From an uncultured Pelagibacteraceae bacterium (GTDB lineage Bacteria; Pseudomonadota; Alphaproteobacteria; Pelagibacterales; Pelagibacteraceae): 64,000 bases of DNA. A program made the translations under genes and the position numbers. The first letter of the stretch is position 1. Every line of letters begins with the position of its first letter. The stretch lies in NCBI GenBank assembly GCA_902560685.1, contig CACEMT010000003.1:1-64000 (forward strand). The letters are read 5' to 3'. Shown here piece by piece: positions 52,752 through 64,000 of this stretch. Under the pieces are notes generated by a model, which did not search any database, had not been told where the DNA came from, and saw only the letters and a program-made list of their open reading frames with translations.

Positions 52752-53304
52752 ATATTTAATTAATTTATTAGTTTTAATTAGTTTAATATTTTTTACAAAT
52801 GTTTACTCAAAGGAGAATATAATGATTTTAAAGCTTAAAACTGGAGATGTAAAAATTGAATTATTTGAAGATGTTGCACCTAAACATGTTGAAAGAATAA
52901 AAAAATTAGCAAATGATGGTTCATATGATAACGTTGTATTTCACAGAGTCATTGATGGATTTATGGCACAAACAGGAGATGTTAGATTTGGAAATTCTTC
53001 CTCAGATAATTTTGATTTAAATAGAGCTGGAATGGGTGGATCTGATTTACCTGATCTTAAAGCTGAGTTTAGTGATCTACCACATGAAAGAGGAACACTA
53101 TCTATGGCAAGGTCATCTGATCCAAATAGTGCAAATAGTCAATTTTTTATTTGTTTTGTAGCCACACCTTTTTTAGACAGACAATATACTGTATTTGGCA
53201 AAGTTATAGAAGGTATGGAACATATTGATAAAATTAAAAAAGGTGATGGACAAAATGGTTCAGTATCAGACCCAGATAAAATTATAAGTTTTAAGTCCTT
53301 ATAG
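52744..53304 (+). CDS. Cyclophilin-type peptidyl-prolyl isomerase, exported
   Basis: Signal peptide; FHRVIDGFMAQTGD, SQFFICFVATPFLDRQYTVFGKV. Confidence 0.94.
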   Translation: MNKYLINLLVLISLIFFTNVYSKENIMILKLKTGDVKIELFEDVAPKHVERIKKLANDGSYDNVVFHRVIDGFMAQTGDVRFGNSSSDNFDLNRAGMGGSDLPDLKAEFSDLPHERGTLSMARSSDPNSANSQFFICFVATPFLDRQYTVFGKVIEGMEHIDKIKKGDGQNGSVSDPDKIISFKSL

Positions 53305-53313
53305 TTTACATCG

Positions 53314-54426
53314 ATGACGTTAAAAAAGTTTTCTTTTAATGTCCTAACTAATGATGAATTTTCTAGAAGAGGTGTGATAGAAACACACCGAGGAAAAATT
53401 AATACTCCTGCATTTATGCCTGTTGGTACGCAGGCTACGGTTAAAGCTACATTTATTGATGATATAATTAAAACAGGTAGTGAAATTATATTAGGAAATA
53501 CTTACCATCTCATGCTTAGACCTGGAACTGAAAGAATACAGGCTGCAGGTGGCTTGCATCAATTTATGAATTGTAAATTACCTATACTTACAGATTCTGG
53601 TGGGTTTCAAGTAATGTCTCTTTCTAAGTTAAATAAAATTGATAAAGAAAAAGGAGCAATTTTTAAATCTCATATAGATGGAAAGGAATTTATTTTAAGT
53701 CCAGAGGAAAGCATTAAAGTTCAAAAAGATCTTAATTCAGATATCGTTATGGTTATGGATGAATGTCCAAAAAAAAGCGTTGAATATGAAAAAATAAAAG
53801 ATTCGATGAATTTATCAATGTATTGGGCTGATAGATCAAAAAAAGCATTTGGCACAAACCCTCACAAAGCTATTTTTGGAATTATTCAAGGAGGCTTATT
53901 TAAAGATTTAAGAATTAAATCTTTGGAACAACTTGAGAAAATAAACTTTGATGGATATGCAATTGGAGGTCTTGCCGTGGGAGAGAGTCAAAAAGAAATG
54001 TTTAAAGTATTAGATGATATTAGTAATTTCATGCCAAAAGATAAGCCGAGGTACTTAATGGGTGTTGGAACTCCTTCAGATATTATCGGAGCAGTAAAAA
54101 GAGGTGTCGATATGTTTGATTGCGTTTTACCAACAAGGTCTGGCAGAACAGGATTAGCATTTACGTGGAATGGAAGGATAAACATTCGTAACTCTAAATA
54201 TCAAAATGATAATTCACCACTAGATCCGAAATGTGCAAAATTTGATTTAAATAAATACTCTAAAAACTATTTAAATCATCTGTTTAACACAAATGAAATA
54301 CTTGGTTCTATGTTGCTAACTTTACATAATATAAATTTTTACCAAGAACTTATGGAAACAATAAGAAAAAATATTGAAAAAGGGACATTTCAACAATTTC
54401 ATGATTCATATATTAATAAGCTATAA
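53314..54426 (+). CDS. tgt: tRNA-guanine transglycosylase
   Basis: GNTYHLMLRPG, TDSGGFQVMSL, YAIGGLAVGE, MFDCVLPTRSGRTG. Confidence 0.97.
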   Translation: MTLKKFSFNVLTNDEFSRRGVIETHRGKINTPAFMPVGTQATVKATFIDDIIKTGSEIILGNTYHLMLRPGTERIQAAGGLHQFMNCKLPILTDSGGFQVMSLSKLNKIDKEKGAIFKSHIDGKEFILSPEESIKVQKDLNSDIVMVMDECPKKSVEYEKIKDSMNLSMYWADRSKKAFGTNPHKAIFGIIQGGLFKDLRIKSLEQLEKINFDGYAIGGLAVGESQKEMFKVLDDISNFMPKDKPRYLMGVGTPSDIIGAVKRGVDMFDCVLPTRSGRTGLAFTWNGRINIRNSKYQNDNSPLDPKCAKFDLNKYSKNYLNHLFNTNEILGSMLLTLHNINFYQELMETIRKNIEKGTFQQFHDSYINKL

Positions 54427-54474
54427 TATTTCTCATTGATTAAATTTAAAAAATGAATATAAGGATCGTCATTG

Positions 54475-54550
<76 letters not shown>

Positions 54551-54555
54551 ATAAA

Positions 54556-55380
54556 TCATATTTTTATAGGCGGGTAATTTAATATAATTTCATTAGTCCA
54601 CTCATTAATTTTTTTAATTCTATCGTCTGATGATGGATGAGTGCTCATAAATTCTGGTGGTTCTTTTCCTTTTCTTGCTTTTTTCATTCTTTCCCAAATT
54701 TTGGTTGTCTCCCTTATATCATATCCAGATAATGAAGAAAAAATTAACCCAAGATAATCAGCTTCAGTTTCTTGTTTTCTATTAAAAGGATTCATTAGAC
54801 CGATTTGTGATAAAAGACCAACCGTATCCATTCCTGTTGTTCTGTTAACTGTAGAAAGTTTTCCACCTGATAATATATCTGTAACTTGTAAGACAACATT
54901 TGTAGCAACATTACGGCTTGCTCTTTCAACAGAGTGTTTTGCAACCGCATGAGCAATTTCATGACCCATAACTGCTGCCAATCCATTTGTATTTTTTGTA
55001 ATATCTAATATCCCAGTATAAACAGCAATTTTTCCTCCTGGCATGCACCATGCATTTTTAACTTTTTTATTATCAATTAAAATATACTCCCAATCAAAAT
55101 TTAATGTGGGGTCTGGTATATTTGATTTATCAAAATACGCACTTATTGAATATTCCATTTTCTTTCCAATATCTTTTATTTCGTTTAATTTAGAAATATC
55201 CTTACTCAATTTTTCCTTTTCTTTAACTTTTTCATAAATTTTTGCTGCTTTAGCATTTAATTTTGATTCTGGAATCAATTTTAGCTGTTTTCTATCGGTG
55301 ATTGGAACAGTAGTACATGAAGAAACACCCATAGATAAGCAACCACAGCCTACAAATTGTAAAAATAATCTTCTATCCAT
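54556..55380 (-). CDS. M48 family metalloprotease, lipoprotein
   Basis: Lipobox GVSSC, VMGHEIAHAVAKHS zinc motif, QETEADYLGL. Confidence 0.92.
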   Translation of the reverse strand: MDRRLFLQFVGCGCLSMGVSSCTTVPITDRKQLKLIPESKLNAKAAKIYEKVKEKEKLSKDISKLNEIKDIGKKMEYSISAYFDKSNIPDPTLNFDWEYILIDNKKVKNAWCMPGGKIAVYTGILDITKNTNGLAAVMGHEIAHAVAKHSVERASRNVATNVVLQVTDILSGGKLSTVNRTTGMDTVGLLSQIGLMNPFNRKQETEADYLGLIFSSLSGYDIRETTKIWERMKKARKGKEPPEFMSTHPSSDDRIKKINEWTNEIILNYPPIKI

Positions 55381-55445
55381 TAATATAGTTTATATGAAAT
55401 ACTCGATTTAATCAAAATATTTGCTATAAAGTAACTTATTCATTT

Positions 55446-56066
55446 ATGACAAAAAATAAAAAAAAAAAAATTTCTTTAATAGCAAGATTGAGAAATTATT
55501 TTTTTACTGGTGTAATTGTTTTGGTTCCAATTGGATTTACTCTTTATTTAACAATTTTTTTAGTTTCTATTTCCTCAAATTTAATTCCTGAAGAAATAAA
55601 TCCAAATAACTATTTACCTTTCTCAATACCTGGGCTTGAAATTGCTCTTTCAATAATTTTTATTACTTTGATTGGAGGGCTTTCTCTATCATTTATAGGA
55701 AAAAGAATATTGCAGTTAATAAATGATTTATTAAAAAGAATTCCTATACTTAGAACAATTTATTCTGCGATTGGACAAATGACTGAATCTTTTACAAATA
55801 ATAAAAAAGGTAAAAAAAGTGTTGTATTAGTTCAATATCCAAGAAAAGGCGCATGGGCAGTTGGTTTTGCTACTAAGGATAATAAAGGTGAAATTACAAA
55901 AAAAACAAACGAACAACTTGTCAATGTATTTGTTCCAACAACTCCAAATCCAACAAGTGGATTTTTATTAATGTTTCCAAAAAGTGAAGTTATATATCTT
56001 GATATGACTTTTGAGGAAGCGTCTAAATTTATTGTATCGGCTGGTACATCAATACCAAAATCTTAA
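55446..56066 (+). CDS. DUF502 family membrane protein
   Basis: Two TM segments, RIPILRTIYSAIGQ, VFVPTTPNPTSGFLLMFPKSEV. Confidence 0.88.
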   Translation: MTKNKKKKISLIARLRNYFFTGVIVLVPIGFTLYLTIFLVSISSNLIPEEINPNNYLPFSIPGLEIALSIIFITLIGGLSLSFIGKRILQLINDLLKRIPILRTIYSAIGQMTESFTNNKKGKKSVVLVQYPRKGAWAVGFATKDNKGEITKKTNEQLVNVFVPTTPNPTSGFLLMFPKSEVIYLDMTFEEASKFIVSAGTSIPKS

Positions 56067-58114
56067 ACTAAATCATTAATTATATCTGCTCTGTCATATA
56101 ATTTAAGCAACATTTTATATTTAGATAAGTTAATTTCTTCAATTTCAATTCTTTTAACTTCATTTTCTGCGACCCTGAATAAATCTTCGTGTAAAACAGG
56201 GTCAGCAAGATTAAATTTTTTCTCACCACTTTGCTTAAAGCCTAAAATATCACCAGATCCTCTTAGTTTCATATCTTCTTCAGATATAATAAAACCGTTG
56301 TTTGAATTCTTAAGTATTTTAATTCTTTTTTTTGCATTTTCACTTAAATTATTCTTAAACATTAATATACATTTTCCTTGATTATTACCTCTACCAACTC
56401 TGCCTCTTAACTGATGAAGTTGTGATAGGCCAAACTTGTTTGAATTTTCAATTACTATTACATTTGCATTAGGAAAATCTATACCAACTTCGATAATAGT
56501 TGTTGAAACTAGTATATCAAATTTTTTTTTTAAAAAGTCTTCAAGTATTGAATTTTTTTTATCTTGGTCAATTTTACTATGAATTATTGCTACTCTTGAT
56601 GGAAATAATTTGTTTAATGAATTAAATTTCTGTATTGCCGACTGATGATCGATTTTTTTTGACTCATCAATTAGTGGGCATACCCAAAATATCTGATTTT
56701 TATTGTAAATTTCCTTTTTAACAAAATCAATAACATCTTTAATGTTATCTTCTTTTTTACTGTAGGTAATTATTTCTTTCCTATTTTTTGGTTTTTCATT
56801 AATTATTGATAAATCCATATCACCATAAATTGTCATTGTTAATGTTCTTGGTATTGGAGTTGCAGACATTAATAGTATATCACAATTAGAACCTCCTTTA
56901 TCGGATAATAATTTTCTTTGTTTAACACCAAATTTATGTTGTTCATCTATGATGATGAATCCTAATTTATTAAATATCGTTCTTTTTTGAAATAATGAAT
57001 GTGTTCCAAAAATCATATTTATTTTAGAATTTTGTAAATTTGATATAATTTTTCTTTTAATAGAATTATTAGTTTTACCAGTAAACAATTCTAAATTTAT
57101 TTCTGATGGAAATATTTTTTTTGCTAAATTATAGTGTTGATTTGCTAAGATTTCTGTTGGAGACATAAAGGCAACTTGGTATCCAGATTCTATTACATTC
57201 AATGAAGATAACAATGCTACAATAGTTTTCCCAGATCCAACATCACCTTGTAAAATTCTAAACATTTTCGTCTTCGAGCTTAGATCTAAGTTAATTTCAT
57301 TAAGAGTTTTTATTTGATCTTTAGTTAAATTAAAACCAAAGTTTTTGATTGTTTTTTTTTCATATTTATTAAAAAAAATTTTTTTATTTTTTTTATTTTT
57401 TTTAATTGATTTTCTTATTTCGGAAAAAACTATTAACGAAGATAAAATTTCATCAAATGCAAGTCTCCTAAAATGTTTACTGCTATGGTTTCCAATATTT
57501 TTGTAATCATGAAGTTTAATTACAGATTCCTTCCATCCCAAGTTGTTAAAAAGTTTTAGTATATTTGGGCTTAACCATTCTTCTAAGTTGGGTAGATTTT
57601 CTAAAATTTGACCTATAATATAATTATATTTTTTTTCAGTTATGCCTTCGGTTAAACTATATTTATTGTGCACTTTTTTAATTAGATTCTTATCTTTAGA
57701 AAGATATGTGGGGTTAGTTATTTGGTATCTATTTTTAAAATAACTAATTTTACCACTAATTGTTATTTTTTCATTTAATGGTAATATTTTTTTAATATAA
57801 CCCTCGTAACTATTAAAAAAAATACAATCTATTTTACCGGTATCATCTTCACAAATAACTTTATTAGGTAAATTTCGAATTCTTGGAAAGTTATATTTTA
57901 ATGGTATTATTTCAATGGTTGAAATTTTTCCAATATTTAAATTTTTTATTTTTGATATATTGGTTCTATCTGTAAATGACTGGGGCAATCTCCATAGCAT
58001 ATCAAATATACTATTAATGTTTTTTTTCTTAAGTATTGTAGCAGTTTTTTTTCCAATATTTTTTAATTTTGAAATATCTTTAAGAAGAAATTCATAATTT
58101 TTATTCATAAACAA
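56063..58114 (-). CDS. recG: ATP-dependent DNA helicase RecG
   Basis: LQGDVGSGKTIVALL, IIDEQHKFGVKQR, LMSATPIPRTLTMTIYGDMD, QLRGRVGRG. Confidence 0.97.
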   Translation of the reverse strand: MFMNKNYEFLLKDISKLKNIGKKTATILKKKNINSIFDMLWRLPQSFTDRTNISKIKNLNIGKISTIEIIPLKYNFPRIRNLPNKVICEDDTGKIDCIFFNSYEGYIKKILPLNEKITISGKISYFKNRYQITNPTYLSKDKNLIKKVHNKYSLTEGITEKKYNYIIGQILENLPNLEEWLSPNILKLFNNLGWKESVIKLHDYKNIGNHSSKHFRRLAFDEILSSLIVFSEIRKSIKKNKKNKKIFFNKYEKKTIKNFGFNLTKDQIKTLNEINLDLSSKTKMFRILQGDVGSGKTIVALLSSLNVIESGYQVAFMSPTEILANQHYNLAKKIFPSEINLELFTGKTNNSIKRKIISNLQNSKINMIFGTHSLFQKRTIFNKLGFIIIDEQHKFGVKQRKLLSDKGGSNCDILLMSATPIPRTLTMTIYGDMDLSIINEKPKNRKEIITYSKKEDNIKDVIDFVKKEIYNKNQIFWVCPLIDESKKIDHQSAIQKFNSLNKLFPSRVAIIHSKIDQDKKNSILEDFLKKKFDILVSTTIIEVGIDFPNANVIVIENSNKFGLSQLHQLRGRVGRGNNQGKCILMFKNNLSENAKKRIKILKNSNNGFIISEEDMKLRGSGDILGFKQSGEKKFNLADPVLHEDLFRVAENEVKRIEIEEINLSKYKMLLKLYDRADIINDLV

Positions 58115-58140
58115 TTAATAATATAATATATTATAATTAA

Positions 58141-58395
58141 ATGCCTGATGATATTGAATTACTAAAAAAAAAAATAATTTATAAGTCATCGTATAGGGGA
58201 ATTAAGGAACTTGACATTATTTTAAGATCTTTTGTTAATGAATATCTAAACAATTTATCTGTAAAAGATTTAAATGATCTTTTAATTTTTTTAGATAATA
58301 ATGATGATGACATATTCAAGTTTAAACAAGGAATAGAGAATAAAAATATTAAAAATAACAATATTTCAAAATTATTTAAAAATTATAATATTTAA
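58141..58395 (+). CDS. sdhE: Succinate dehydrogenase FAD assembly factor SdhE
   Basis: YRGIKELDIILRSF (RGxxExD motif), 84 aa. Confidence 0.82.
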   Translation: MPDDIELLKKKIIYKSSYRGIKELDIILRSFVNEYLNNLSVKDLNDLLIFLDNNDDDIFKFKQGIENKNIKNNNISKLFKNYNI

Positions 58396-58402
58396 ATGTA
58401 AA

Positions 58403-58492
58403 TGGCGGAGAGACTGGGATTCGAACCCAGGAAAGAGTTGCCCCTTTGCCGGTTTTCAAGACCGGTGCTTTCAACCGCTCAGCCATCTCTCC
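58403..58492 (-). tRNA. tRNA-Ser (anticodon TGA), long variable arm, encoded CCA
   Basis: Reverse complement GGAGAGATGGCTGAGCGGTTGAAAGCACCGGTCTTGAAAACCGG...GGGTTCGAATCCCAGTCTCTCCGCCA. Confidence 0.96.
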
Positions 58493-58567
58493 GTTTCGAT
58501 GTTTTTATAAGTAAAATTATTAAATTCAATAAAAAAATAGTATAAGGAACATTCATTTCTATCTCTT

Positions 58568-59446
58568 ATGAATACAAAAGAATTTAAAAATGGAGTTATA
58601 TCAGCCACACTAGGTTCATTATGGTGGGGAGTGTTAGGAACTTATTTTTTTCAATTTATTACTTTTGTTGGTACTTTAGAAGTTGTTGTACATAGGTGTA
58701 TTTGGACAAGTTTTATATTGTTTTTAACAACTCTAATATTTAAAAAATGGCACTTACTTAAAATAAATCTAATAAATAAAAAAAATTTATTTATTTTACT
58801 TATAACTAGTATCCTAATCTTTTGTAATTGGACTGCTTGGATTTATGCTGTTGCAACTAACAGAATAATTGATGCCAGCTATGGATATTTTATATTTCCA
58901 ATATTGACTGTATTTTTTGATTATTTATTTTTAAAAGAAAAATTGAATAAAAAAAGAGTTTTTTCAATTTTAATAGTTGTAGGATCTTCAGTTTATTTAG
59001 CTTTTAATTTATCAATGTTTCCATGGATAGGTATATTGGTGGCTATTTTATGGGCAACTTACAACCTTTTAAGAAAATTAATTAAAGTAGAAACAGATAT
59101 AGGATTGTTTATCGAAAGTCTTTTCATATTACCCATAGCGATTGCCGTTTTTTATTTAATATTTCAAAAAGGAATGAATGATTTTTCGTTGGTTAATCCA
59201 AAAATTATGTTTTATTTATTTTTGGCCGGACCTATGACGGTGATTCCTTTATTCTTATTTATTAAAGGTGTCGAAAAATGTGGGCTTAGTGCTTCTGGGA
59301 TGATTTTTTTTATTACTCCAACTAGTCAATTTTTATTGGGATATTTCTATTACAATGAACCTTTTTCTACAGATAAGTTCATAAGTTTTATTTTGATATG
59401 GATTGCTGTATTAATTTACTTAAGAGATTTATATGAAAACAATTAA
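58568..59446 (+). CDS. rarD: RarD/EamA family permease
   Basis: LWWGVLGTYFFQF, EVVVHRCIWTSF, NWTAWIYAVATNRIIDASYGYFI. Confidence 0.92.
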   Translation: MNTKEFKNGVISATLGSLWWGVLGTYFFQFITFVGTLEVVVHRCIWTSFILFLTTLIFKKWHLLKINLINKKNLFILLITSILIFCNWTAWIYAVATNRIIDASYGYFIFPILTVFFDYLFLKEKLNKKRVFSILIVVGSSVYLAFNLSMFPWIGILVAILWATYNLLRKLIKVETDIGLFIESLFILPIAIAVFYLIFQKGMNDFSLVNPKIMFYLFLAGPMTVIPLFLFIKGVEKCGLSASGMIFFITPTSQFLLGYFYYNEPFSTDKFISFILIWIAVLIYLRDLYENN

Positions 59447-60431
59447 AATTCTATTTTATATTGTATTAATATCGTTGAGCACTTTTACAACTTCATTTGG
59501 AGAAGATTTTAATAGTTGGTTAGTATCATTTAAAGAACATGCGATTAAGCAAGGTATATCAAAAAATACTTTGGATAGAACAATGTCAAAAGTTAAATTC
59601 CTACCAGATGTTATTAAGTATGACAGGTATCAACCTGAGTTTTATGAAGACACTAATACATACATAGGAAAAAGAACTAGCGAAAAAAAAGTATCAAATG
59701 GTAAAGATATATTTATTAAGAACTCTGGTTTAATATTAGATATTGAAAATGAATTTGATGTAGAAAAAGAATTACTTTTATCTCTAATGGGTATCGAAAC
59801 TAATTTTGGTAAATATTTAGGAAAAATGGATATATTGTCATCATTGGCAACTTTAAGCTTTGACAAAAGACGTAGTGAATTTTTTACAAATGAGCTGATT
59901 ATAATTTTAAAATTAATTGATAAAGGAATTATAGATAGTAATATTTTATATGGATCTTGGGCCGGTGCTTTCGGAAATTTTCAATTTATGCCATCTACAA
60001 TAAAAAATTATGCTTTAGATTATAATAATGATGATTTGATCGACTTAAAATCAACAAAAGATTCTTTTGCATCTGCTGCAAATTATATAAATAAATTAGG
60101 GTGGAGAAAGAATGATCCTTGCTTTTATAAAGTAAAATTAAAGGAAAATATTCCAATAAAATATCTAAATACTTCAGCTAAAAAAATTAAGAATAAAAAG
60201 AAATTTAAATACTTTAAAAAATACATTGTTGATAGTGAAAATATCAAAATTAATCAAAATTTGACCACTGGTATAATAACACCAGATAGAGAAATAGTTG
60301 AAAATTCTAAATTATTAGAACCTGCTTATTTAACTTTTGATAATTATGAATTAATATTGAAATGGAATAGGTCACTAAGATTTGCCTTAGCTGTTTGCAC
60401 TTTAAAGGAAAAGTTTAAAAATGAACTTTAA
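59433..60431 (+). CDS. Lytic murein transglycosylase (MltB family)
   Basis: LSLMGIETNFGKYLG, SWAGAFGNFQFMPSTIKNYALDYNNDDLIDL. Confidence 0.93.
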   Translation: MKTIKILFYIVLISLSTFTTSFGEDFNSWLVSFKEHAIKQGISKNTLDRTMSKVKFLPDVIKYDRYQPEFYEDTNTYIGKRTSEKKVSNGKDIFIKNSGLILDIENEFDVEKELLLSLMGIETNFGKYLGKMDILSSLATLSFDKRRSEFFTNELIIILKLIDKGIIDSNILYGSWAGAFGNFQFMPSTIKNYALDYNNDDLIDLKSTKDSFASAANYINKLGWRKNDPCFYKVKLKENIPIKYLNTSAKKIKNKKKFKYFKKYIVDSENIKINQNLTTGIITPDREIVENSKLLEPAYLTFDNYELILKWNRSLRFALAVCTLKEKFKNEL

Positions 60432-61176
60432 AATAATATTAATTTTCATACTTTTTTTATATTCATGTGAAACAAAAAATATAAATATTTCAGATAGAGA
60501 TATTATTTCTCCCGATACATCATTTTCAAATAGAGGATTTGCTCTTATTTTTGATGAAGATTTAAAAAAAAAAAAAATAATTAATGGAAAAATTGATAAT
60601 AGATCTTTAATAGTTTTTCAAAGAAATCTTAAAAAAAATACAAATGTTAAAATAACTAACTTGTTGAATAATAAAACAATATTAGCAAAAGTGGGTGGAA
60701 ATTCTAGATATCCTAATTTTTATAATTCAGTTATTTCCAAAAGGATATACCAAGAACTTGAGTTAGATGAAAATGAGCCCTATATTGAGATAGTTGCCAT
60801 AACGAATAATTCTACTTTTTTTGCCAAAAAAACTAAAACATATGAAGAAGAAAAGGAAGTTGCAGATAAGGCTCCTGTTGAAGGTATAAGTATAAGTGAT
60901 TTGAGTAAAAATAATAAAAAAATCAAAAATGTTAAAGTTAAATCCGAATTCAAATATATAATAAAAATTGCTGATTTTTATTATAAAAAAACTGCAGAAA
61001 TGATGCAAATAAGAATAATAGATGAATTAAATCTTGATTATTCAAAAATTCTTAAAATTTCTAATACAAATTATAGAGTTTATTTAGGACCTTTTGACAA
61101 TTTAAAATCTTTAAAAAATGCTTTTGATGATATAAATCCACTTAATTTTGAAAATATTGAAATAATTAAATTATGA
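60421..61176 (+). CDS. RlpA-like lipoprotein with C-terminal SPOR-like region
   Basis: Lipobox LYSC; RNLKKNTNVKITNLLNNKTILAKVGG (double-psi barrel-like); C-terminal YIIKIADFYYKK...YRVYLGPFDNL. Confidence 0.75.
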   Translation: MNFKIILIFILFLYSCETKNINISDRDIISPDTSFSNRGFALIFDEDLKKKKIINGKIDNRSLIVFQRNLKKNTNVKITNLLNNKTILAKVGGNSRYPNFYNSVISKRIYQELELDENEPYIEIVAITNNSTFFAKKTKTYEEEKEVADKAPVEGISISDLSKNNKKIKNVKVKSEFKYIIKIADFYYKKTAEMMQIRIIDELNLDYSKILKISNTNYRVYLGPFDNLKSLKNAFDDINPLNFENIEIIKL

Positions 61177-62330
61177 ACAAAAAAATTCTAAAATCATTAA
61201 TAATTTTTATTACATTATATACATCGAATATTTACTCTTCAGAATTTGATATAAAAGCTAAAACTGTTATATTGCAAGATTATCTATCAGGAGAAATTCT
61301 ATATGAAAAAGAACCTGATCTTAAAATATTTCCCGCTTCAATGACTAAAATAATGACTAGTATTATTGCATTTGATTTAATTAAAAGTGGACAGTTAAGT
61401 CTTGATGAAAAATTTTTTGTATCTGAGAATGCTTGGAGACTCTCACAAGCTGGATATTCATCAATGTTTATAATGGTAAATGATCAAATAACTGTAGAAA
61501 ATCTTTTAAAAGGAATAATTGTTTCTTCTGGAAATGATGCTTGTATAGCTTTAGCTGAAGGTATTGCAGGTACTGAGGAGGAGTTTGCTATTATGATGAC
61601 TGCAAAGGCTAGTGAAATTGGAATGACTAACACAAATTTTGCAAATTCATCAGGTATAAACCATCCAGAAAATCTTTCCACTGTTAGGGATATAATGATT
61701 ATGTCTCATTACTTAATAAAAAATTACCCAGAGTATTATGAATATTATAAAGAAAAAGAATTTACATGGGACAGAACAGGCGGTGAGCCAATAACACAAG
61801 GTAATAGAAATCCACTTTTATATAAAAATATAGGTGCTGATGGTATAAAAACTGGATTTCTCGCTTATGAAAAATTTTCTTTAGCATCATCAATAAAAAG
61901 AAATGATAGAAGATTGATCGCTGTTGGCAGTGGTTTTACTTCAAAAAACTCAAGATCAAAAGAGTCACAAAAACTTCTAGCCTGGGGCTTAACAAATTTT
62001 AGTACTGTGGAAATTGCAAAAAAAGATTCTAAATTTGCTGAAATTGATGTGTGGCTAGGTCAAAAAAATAAAGTACAAATCTATTCAAATACAGATATTT
62101 ATAAAACAATTAGGAAAGCAAGACTTAAAAATTTAAAGACAAAAATTGTTTATAAAGGTCCAGTAGAAGCCCCAATTAAAAAAGATGATAAAATAGCTAA
62201 ATTGATAATAACATACGAAGGTAACATCTTATCAGAGCATGATCTTTTGGCATTCGAAAATGTAAAAAAAAAGAATATCATATCTAGAATTTTGAGCTCA
62301 ATAAATTATTTAATATGGGGTGATGTTTAA
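61173..62330 (+). CDS. D-alanyl-D-alanine carboxypeptidase (PBP5/6 family)
   Basis: PASMTKIMT (SxxK), SGNDACIALAEG (SGN), DGIKTGF (KTG). Confidence 0.95.
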   Translation: MNKKILKSLIIFITLYTSNIYSSEFDIKAKTVILQDYLSGEILYEKEPDLKIFPASMTKIMTSIIAFDLIKSGQLSLDEKFFVSENAWRLSQAGYSSMFIMVNDQITVENLLKGIIVSSGNDACIALAEGIAGTEEEFAIMMTAKASEIGMTNTNFANSSGINHPENLSTVRDIMIMSHYLIKNYPEYYEYYKEKEFTWDRTGGEPITQGNRNPLLYKNIGADGIKTGFLAYEKFSLASSIKRNDRRLIAVGSGFTSKNSRSKESQKLLAWGLTNFSTVEIAKKDSKFAEIDVWLGQKNKVQIYSNTDIYKTIRKARLKNLKTKIVYKGPVEAPIKKDDKIAKLIITYEGNILSEHDLLAFENVKKKNIISRILSSINYLIWGDV

Positions 62331-62933
62331 AAATCCAATTATAGTATTCGAAGGTATAGAGGCTTCCGGAAAAAGCTTTCATATTAAAAATGTCGAAAAT
62401 CATTTAAAAAAACATAAAATTAAATACATTAAGTTAAGAGAACCTGGAGGCTCAATGAATTCAGAAAAAATACGAAAAGTTATATTAAATAAAAAATCAA
62501 AATTTAAAAATTTAACTGATCTATTTTTATATATGGCCGCTAGAAATGAAAATTATCATTATCTGCTTAAAAAAAATTACAAAAAAAAAGTAATAATTAT
62601 TGATAGATTTACAGACTCAACTTTAGCTTATCAACATTATGGTATGGGTATAAGCAAACAACTGATTAAATCATTAAATAAAATAATACTAAAAGATATC
62701 AAACCGACTTTTACATTTTTAAATATAGTAAGCATGAAAAATCTTAAATTAAGAATTAATAAGAGACCAAAAAATAGATATGATAAATTTAATTATAAAT
62801 TCTACAATAAAGTTCAAAAAGGTTTTATTAAATTGTCTAAAAATAAAAATAAATATAGTGTTATTAATTCAAATAATGAAATTTCTAAAAATAAAAAAAT
62901 AATACTAAATAAAATAAATAACCTTTTATCTAT

Positions 62934-62937
<4 letters not shown>
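62320..62937 (+). CDS. tmk: Thymidylate kinase
   Basis: VFEGIEASGKSFHI, LREPGGS, IIDRFTDSTLAYQHYG. Confidence 0.94.

Positions 62938-64000
<1,063 letters not shown>

Overview
This 64 kb window is a very AT-rich, densely packed chromosomal segment. Gene content, order and protein sequences fit a streamlined SAR11/Pelagibacterales-type alphaproteobacterium; the taxonomy is inferred from the text alone. It is almost entirely core genome: ppiD-tpiA-secG-pyrG-kdsA-eno-ftsB-lipA-coq10; cinA-pgpA-ispDF; ntrYX-trkAH; tRNA-Arg; aapJQMP amino-acid ABC transporter; an XRE regulator; tRNA-Asn and tRNA-Cys; valS-ilvD-manC; a divergent PiT-like permease; aqpS-arsC-small membrane protein-zur-znuBC facing znuA; xthA-erpA-dgt-argS-nagZ-scpAB-tatABC-serS-yajC-secDF; uvrA, ssb, gyrA, coaD, ppiA, tgt; tRNA-Lys; recG/sdhE; tRNA-Ser; rarD-mltB-rlpA-dac-tmk-holB-metG. 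I saw no CRISPR array, transposon, prophage or rRNA. The signals most worth a second look are: (1) tandem Zur-box-like palindromes between znuC and znuA, heading a possible znuCB-zur-(73 aa membrane protein)-arsC-aqpS transcription unit; (2) an unusually long leader before a divergent PiT-like transporter; (3) overlapping, mutually exclusive inverted repeats in the aapJ leader plus a strong intra-operon terminator after aapJ; (4) NtrY without an apparent PAS domain and NtrX without GAFTGA; (5) several syntenic deletion scars and a SPOR-less stub between argS and nagZ. No clearly new defence or mobile system was found.
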